A stretch of 13,265 nt of DNA, taken from Coemansia sp. RSA 922. Its lineage: Eukaryota > Kickxellomycota > Kickxellomycetes > Kickxellales > Kickxellaceae. Where the stretch lies: contig JANBQS010000707.1 of NCBI GenBank assembly GCA_027577415.1, positions 1 to 13,265 on the forward strand, read 5' to 3'. The notes under the pieces were generated by a model. It saw only the letters and a program-made list of their open reading frames with translations. It was not told the origin of the DNA and made no database searches. Both the position numbers and the translations under genes were made by a program. Within the stretch, counting starts at the first letter, position 1. Each line of letters begins with the position of its first letter. Below are positions 8,992 through 13,265 of the stretch, one piece after another.

Positions 8992-10473
8992 ATGTCTGAG
9001 CACCACATGCATGGGCAGCTCAACAACTCGTCTGACCAACATTTGCGTTCAACTCACAGGGATGACACTGGCAGCACAACCTTGTTATTTGGAGGACAGC
9101 CTAGCCCGCTACAGGGCGACGCCACAGAAAAGGTAGCCCAGCTGGGCCAAGCAGGCGAAGCATGTCTGGAAATAGGAGATAACGCAGAGCCTGATGTAGT
9201 GACTGGAACAAAATGGAACGCAGTACAATTTGTCGCGGCGGCTGACTTGCGTGCGGAAAACGCCACAGACAAGGAACCCGACAGCCTCTATGCCTGGATG
9301 GTTATCTTTGCGTGCTTAATATCGCTGATGCTCTCGATCGGCATTAACGACGCCTATGGCGTCTACCAACAGCACTATCAGCTCACCGAATTTCCCAATG
9401 CCACCACTGCAATCATTTCGTGGATCGGGACGACGCAGTTCCTTGTAATGTGCGTTGGAGGCACCTTCTCTGGGTTTTTGTGCGAGCACTTTGACACACG
9501 TGTGATGAGCGCAGTCGGCGCCATCGTCATGGGCGTGGCTCTTATCGCCGGCTCATTTTGCAAGTCCGTCCAAATGCTAATGCTGACTCAGGGCCTGCTT
9601 TATGGTATAGGAGCGTCATTTCCCTTCGTCGCAGGTACTTCTATTCCTACTCAGTGGTTTACCAAGCGTCGTGGGCTGGCCACTGGTATCGCCTTGTCCG
9701 GAAGTGGGTTGGGTGGTATGTGGATGACGTCGGCAACGCAGTCGCTCATCGACTCGGTTGGACGGCCATGGGCAATGCGAGTAACTGGGATTGTGGCCTG
9801 TGTTGCAGTGCTAGCAATTAGTCCATGGATGCGTGTCCGACTAGTACCGAGCAAAAGCGAAAAAATAATCGACTGGTCGCTGCTTCGGGACGTGCGCTTT
9901 AATCTGTTCTTGGGGGCTGTGGTGTTTGCCGTGGCGGCCTACTTTGGCCCGTTCTACCAGATACCTTCTTACAGCGTGGTTGTGCTTCACAAGTCTGCTA
10001 ATTGGGGCACAAATATGGACACGCTGATGAATGGGCTGAGCGTACTGGGTCGGCTAGCAGTTGGGTTCCTGGCCGACTTTACTGGGCCGTTAAACCTCTT
10101 CATTATTAACACAGTCCTAGCCGCAGCCAGTCTGCTAGTGCTGTGGGTGCCGTTTGATTCGGTGGGAACTCTCATTGCTGTTGACCTTTTGTTTGGCTTT
10201 GCCATTGGAGGGATCGTGTCAGTTATCCCCGTCGTGGCAGCACAGGTGTTTGGCTTAGCGCGTTTGCCGTCGATTATTGGTCTACTCTTTATCGGTTACT
10301 TTATCGGGGGTTTGCTGGGCGTGCCTCCTATGAGTGCGCTGCTAGACGATGTTGGCCACCGTACAGACTATACCAGCTCCATTTGGTACATGGCCATATT
10401 ACCCGTGTGCTCACTGCTCTTCTCTGTAGCGATGCGCTTCCTTCTCACTCGCAATCTCTGCACAAGGGTGTAG
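8992..10473 (+). CDS. MFS permease, monocarboxylate-transporter-like (493 aa)
   Basis: This is an intronless major facilitator superfamily transporter, probably in the plasma membrane. It resembles the fungal Mch/SLC16 monocarboxylate porter group. Residues 1-97 form a hydrophilic cytosolic tail. The first membrane segment begins at YAWMVIFACLISLMLSIG (100-117), the equivalent of the DGGYGW-type opening of that family. About twelve hydrophobic segments follow in two halves, with a loop around 280-300 between them. The segment WFTKRRGLATGIALSGSGLG (222-241) matches the conserved FxKRRxLAxGxAxxGxxxG stretch of MCT-like porters, and GRLAVGFLADF (353-363) is the second-half MFS loop motif. The ATG at 8992 has A at -3. 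Substrate cannot be read from the sequence; in fungi many members of this group are not proven monocarboxylate carriers. The gene converges on the mitochondrial carrier gene, with 180 bp between their stop codons. Confidence 0.9.
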   Translation: MSEHHMHGQLNNSSDQHLRSTHRDDTGSTTLLFGGQPSPLQGDATEKVAQLGQAGEACLEIGDNAEPDVVTGTKWNAVQFVAAADLRAENATDKEPDSLYAWMVIFACLISLMLSIGINDAYGVYQQHYQLTEFPNATTAIISWIGTTQFLVMCVGGTFSGFLCEHFDTRVMSAVGAIVMGVALIAGSFCKSVQMLMLTQGLLYGIGASFPFVAGTSIPTQWFTKRRGLATGIALSGSGLGGMWMTSATQSLIDSVGRPWAMRVTGIVACVAVLAISPWMRVRLVPSKSEKIIDWSLLRDVRFNLFLGAVVFAVAAYFGPFYQIPSYSVVVLHKSANWGTNMDTLMNGLSVLGRLAVGFLADFTGPLNLFIINTVLAAASLLVLWVPFDSVGTLIAVDLLFGFAIGGIVSVIPVVAAQVFGLARLPSIIGLLFIGYFIGGLLGVPPMSALLDDVGHRTDYTSSIWYMAILPVCSLLFSVAMRFLLTRNLCTRV

Positions 10474-10588
10474 CAGCAGTGCATATCGTGTGCACAGAGA
10501 GCCTAAATAGATATGTGATTACTTGTGGACATAAGGAGAGTGTATATTTGTTCGAACTACGTAAAAGTGCGTCATCATATCTAACGGT

Positions 10589-10605
10589 CAATTAAAAAAA
10601 ATAGG
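10589..10605. terminator. A/T-rich 3' processing region shared by two convergent genes
   Basis: CAATTAAAAAAAATAGG lies 116 nt after the MFS stop and 49 nt after the stop of the opposing carrier. It reads as an AATTAAA-like poly(A) signal on the plus strand and as a T-rich element on the minus strand. With only 180 bp between the stops, the two transcripts probably share or overlap their 3' ends. Confidence 0.35.
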
Positions 10606-10653
10606 AGGAGCAACAAAGCCCTAGCGACAGCACAAGAAACATGGCAGCAATCA

Positions 10654-11785
10654 CTACCAGAGCTTAAGTACGTCTTTGGCCAACTCGTATGACCAGAAGC
10701 TCACGCCAATGGCAGGCGCAACCTTGAGGTAGTTGGGCACAAGGCCACGATAGAGGCCGAGAATGCCTTCGGACTTGACCATTTGCTTTATGGCATCAAA
10801 GGTACTTGAGTACTTGTACTGTATGCCAGACATGGAGGTGACTTGCATGCGTCGGCGCAAGACATCAAAGGGATATGTAATGGTCTGGGCACAGCATCCA
10901 GCAAGCGCACCGCACACTAGCTTGCGCGTTCCCGAGGGAGCAGTCTCACCGGGCGGCGTGAATAGCTTGCGCAAAACCTCGTAGCACTGGAAGTTCAGTG
11001 CTATGTAGGGCGCGACACCAGCAAGCGTAGCGCCAAAGCCGCGATAGGTCGCACGCAGACCTCCCTCGTTTTTGTAGATTTCAGCAAAGGTCTCCACAAT
11101 GCCTGGCATCTTGGGGATGATTGGGCGCCCACGAGCATCCTTTGGAAGCTTATCGATGTTGGCCAGGGCGTGCGCTGTTTGTACACTAATTCGAGTGCGC
11201 ACGATGTCAAGCGGGTAGGTGGCGGCAACTGACGCAATGCCAGCGCCAGCTCCAGCAGTGAGTCGCCGCGGCGTGTCGAGCTCCGTCTTGCCCTCCTCTA
11301 TTAGCAACTTTTTGAGCTGCTCGTAAGTGGCAAACTGTACGGCCGAGTAAGGCACTATCCGCACGACATTTGTTCCATTGCCACGCATGTAACCGGCGAT
11401 TCCTTCCTCACGCCATATCTTCGCCAGGGTCCCGACTACGCCGTTGTAGGAAGAGCCAGCTCCCTTTGATTGGATCTACATCAACAGTATATGATTCATA
11501 ACGCACATTTAGGGCTATGTATCTCCACAGCTTTGGGCACAAAAGACAACCTCGCAGTTCGGAGAGTGTGTCACAAAGGGATAACAAAGGCCAACTACAT
11601 ACCTGAAACAGGATTTTCATGCGCTCAAGTGGGCTGACGACCGTACGAGACACTGCTCCAGAGATGCCTCCAGCCATCAAGTGCTTGAGCCAAGTGATAT
11701 CGCTGTTACCGAACCAGTATCGCGAGCTCCATGCAGGGGCTGGCGCCCTGTCAGAATTTGTCAGCACGGTGGTCTTGCCAGACAT
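10654..11785 (-). CDS. Mitochondrial carrier, YPR011C/SLC25A42-like (two exons, 334 aa)
   Basis: This solute carrier of the mitochondrial inner membrane has three repeats of about 100 residues. Exon 1 is 11603-11785 and exon 2 is 10654-11475, joined in phase 0 at ERMKILFQ|IQSKGAG. The three signature motifs are PLERMK (52-57), PLDIVR (149-154) and PFDVLR (263-268). Each repeat also has its second half: GYMRGNGTNVVRIVPYSAVQF at about 89-109, then YRGFGAT near 205-211 and YRGLVPN near 303-309. The TYPFDVLRRRMQV stretch and the overall pattern resemble yeast YPR011C (a carrier of adenosine 5'-phosphosulfate and PAPS) and the CoA carrier SLC25A42/Leu5 group; substrate is inference. Length matches YPR011C (326 aa). 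The ATG at 11785 (context AACAAATGTC) is chosen because the open frame further upstream has no ATG until an in-frame TTG. It is divergent from the MAK11-like gene. Confidence 0.93.
11476..11602 (-). other. Intron of the mitochondrial carrier gene (127 nt)
   Basis: The donor is CAG|GTATGTAG and the acceptor GTTGATGTAG|ATCCAA on the minus strand. Removing it joins the first carrier signature to the conserved IQ...YNGVVGTLAKIWREEG segment, as expected for the first repeat of this family. Confidence 0.93.
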
Positions 11786-12143
11786 TTGTTTGGGTAGGAC
11801 CACAGGCGGGAGTAGTGTAGTAGACAAACTTTGTTTGTCCAAATAACAAGCTAAAATGTGAAAGAAAAAATGTTAGAAAGTAGCAAAGCTTGCAAGGGGA
11901 GAAAAAAAAGATAAGAAGGACGAAATTTCAATGCCAGGGTGTCGTCCCCCCCAATGCACCCCACTTTTCCCCATCTTTGATCGATCGATCCGTTGATTTC
12001 TCAATAAAAAACGAAGCGAAAAAAAAAAAAAACAAAGTTCTCTTAGCCGCCCGGAATTTATCTTCCTTTTATAAAAAGCTTGGTATTATACGCATTTTGA
12101 AATCCACACGTAGCTTATTCAGGAGCTCTTGGCATATACACAC
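11786..12143. promoter_or_regulatory. Divergent promoter region of the carrier and MAK11-like genes
   Basis: This 358-bp spacer lies between two outward-pointing start codons. It holds a 12-bp self-complementary GATCGATCGATC (11979-11990), a run of 14 A (12019-12032) that could exclude nucleosomes, and TATAAAA (12070-12076) 74 nt before the MAK11-like ATG. On the minus strand, TTCTAAC followed by a pyrimidine tract and TTTTAG (ending at 11851) looks like a 3' splice site upstream of the carrier start. Confidence 0.55.
12070..12076 (+). promoter_or_regulatory. Possible TATA box of the MAK11-like gene (TATAAAA)
   Basis: The sequence CTTTTATAAAAAGC carries a full TATAAAA 74 nt before the ATG at 12144. 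Position and match are good, but no transcription start is known. Confidence 0.4.
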
Positions 12144-13250
12144 ATGGGTAAACAGCAGAAACGACTAAAGACCGAGGCGACTGAGACGACGACGACAACA
12201 GCAGCAGTGGAGAGCGTTGCTGACGAGGGCATTCCCCCTCAGGCAGAGCGTGAGACTGCTCAGTCGTCCTTCTTGGTGTCGGCAGGTACATATGAGCGGA
12301 TTCTGTATGGAATTGAGGGTCGGTTTGTAGGCGAGCAGCTTACGCTCAACGCGCAGTTTATCTTTCCAGCACATATCGGCTGCATTAAGGCAGTTTCGGT
12401 GGGCGGACGGTATCTTGCCTCGGGCAGCACGGACGAAGTGATCAAGCTGTACGATCTGAAGAAGCGCGTTGAGCTGGGTTCGCTACACGAGCACAAGGGG
12501 TCGATTACCTCGCTGCACTTTCACGGCCACACGCACTTGCTCTCCGCCAGCGAGGATGGCGCTATCTGTATCTTCCGCACAAAGGACTGGGAGCCACTCA
12601 AGGTGCTCAAGGGCCACAAGGGATCGGTCAACAGCATAGCTATTCACCCTTCTGGCAAGCTGGCGCTGTCTGTTTCGCTAGATCGGACGGTCATTGTGTG
12701 GAATCTGCTTACGGGCCAGCGGGCCAGCCGCACAAAGACACCACAGGTGGGCGAGATCGTTGCTTGGAGCCCGTCTGGATCTCTCTACGCGATTGCATAT
12801 GCCACAGAGATCCAGCTGCACAGCGTGGGCCAGTCAGAGTCTGTTGCAACCATCTTTTGCCGGCAACGCATCCTGTCGATGCTGATTGTGACGCTCAAGG
12901 GCCAGGACTACGTCTTGACCGGGTGCCAGGACAAGCGCGTCCACATCTACTCTATTGGCGGTGCCGAGCTTGCATCGGTCCAGTGCCACGACAACCGCAT
13001 CAAGGGCCTCAGCAGTGTAGACTTGGCCTTTCCGGACGGCTCAGTACACACGGTCCTAATCTCTGTCTCCTCTGATGGCCGCATTAAGGCCTGGAAGCTA
13101 GATGACCTGATTGGCCCTGTTGCTGTCACATCCCCTAGTGCACCACCGACCTCGGAAAAGGATGTTCCTGAGCTGAGCGTTGAGCCATTGGCTGTCTACA
13201 ATGCCGACGTCCGGCTTACTTGTGTGGCAGCCTCCAGCAATTCCTACTAG
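12144..13250 (+). CDS. MAK11: MAK11/PAK1IP1-like WD40 ribosome biogenesis factor (368 aa)
   Basis: This WD40 propeller is related to yeast Mak11, fission yeast Skb15 and human PAK1IP1. These are nucleolar factors needed for 60S subunit assembly, and some bind p21-activated kinases. The first ATG at 12144 gives a basic start (MGKQQKR) and a Thr-rich, probably disordered tail to about residue 40. Propeller repeats follow: YLASGSTDEVIKLYDL (90-105), HLLSASEDGAICIF (131-144), HPSGKLALSVSLDRTVIVWNL (168-188), a weak blade at about 203-227, YVLTGCQDKRVHIYS (256-270) and LISVSSDGRIKAWKL (305-319). The HPSGKLALSVxxDxTxxxWNL stretch and the closing RLTCVAA are typical of this family. Length is close to the human protein (about 390 aa), and the stop at 13248-13250 lies inside the window, so the gene is complete and intronless. 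It is divergent from the carrier gene. Confidence 0.93.
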   Translation: MGKQQKRLKTEATETTTTTAAVESVADEGIPPQAERETAQSSFLVSAGTYERILYGIEGRFVGEQLTLNAQFIFPAHIGCIKAVSVGGRYLASGSTDEVIKLYDLKKRVELGSLHEHKGSITSLHFHGHTHLLSASEDGAICIFRTKDWEPLKVLKGHKGSVNSIAIHPSGKLALSVSLDRTVIVWNLLTGQRASRTKTPQVGEIVAWSPSGSLYAIAYATEIQLHSVGQSESVATIFCRQRILSMLIVTLKGQDYVLTGCQDKRVHIYSIGGAELASVQCHDNRIKGLSSVDLAFPDGSVHTVLISVSSDGRIKAWKLDDLIGPVAVTSPSAPPTSEKDVPELSVEPLAVYNADVRLTCVAASSNSY

Positions 13251-13265
13251 CAGAGTCATATGAGA

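Noticed and set aside
8271..8999. A 242-codon plus-strand frame in the spacer before the MFS gene
   Set aside because: It opens at a GTG, has no ATG for its first 124 codons, is Cys-rich without a motif, and overlaps the MFS start. It looks like chance.
11408..11842. An unspliced 144-residue version of the carrier N-terminus, starting at 11842
   Set aside because: Its first codon is TTG and its C-terminal part is intron. The ATG at 11785 plus splicing at 11602/11476 gives the full, conserved carrier.
12129..12143. Start of the WD40 gene at 12129
   Set aside because: That codon is TTG. The first ATG, at 12144, gives the expected basic N-terminus.
1..13265. Mobile element, CRISPR array, biosynthetic cluster or defence island
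   Set aside because: No transposase, integrase, reverse transcriptase, terminal repeats or spaced repeats were seen. The genes are ordinary, unrelated fungal housekeeping and transport genes.

Overview
This window is nuclear DNA from a fungus. The strongest evidence is a myosin-motor chitin synthase, an architecture seen only in fungi and a few close relatives. Short spliceosomal introns (77, 121 and 127 nt) with GT...AG ends, nuclear-type mitochondrial carrier and MAK11/PAK1IP1 genes, and A/T-rich intergenic spacers agree with this. Compact spacing and sparse introns would suit an early-diverging lineage (Zoopagomycota or Mucoromycota type), but that placement is only inference.

Layout, left to right. 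At 1-184 (minus) there is an uncertain open frame running off the left edge. At 233-5982 (minus, one intron) lies a complete class V/VII chitin synthase of 1890 residues: myosin motor, cytochrome b5-like segments, chitin synthase catalytic domain and DEK C-terminal domain. A gene-free stretch (5983-6762) holds its upstream region and the 3' end of the next gene. At 6763-8119 (minus, one intron) is a 411-residue, low-complexity protein of unknown function that appears only after splicing two open frames. A gene-free divergent spacer (8120-8991) contains a perfect 14-bp palindrome with a TGACGTCA core. At 8992-10473 (plus) is an intronless monocarboxylate-transporter-like MFS permease. Convergent to it at 10654-11785 (minus, one intron) is a mitochondrial carrier resembling the yeast YPR011C/SLC25A42 group. 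A 358-bp divergent spacer separates it from a complete plus-strand MAK11/PAK1IP1-like WD40 ribosome-biogenesis factor at 12144-13250.

The genes look like an ordinary chromosomal neighbourhood: cell-wall synthesis, plasma-membrane transport, mitochondrial transport and 60S ribosome assembly. I see no operon-like logic, mobile element, CRISPR array, tRNA or rRNA. The items most worth a second look are the unrecognised spliced gene with the TGACGTCA palindrome in its upstream region, the open frame at the left edge, an orphan 3' splice-site-like signal upstream of the carrier, and an intron placed exactly before the myosin P-loop.
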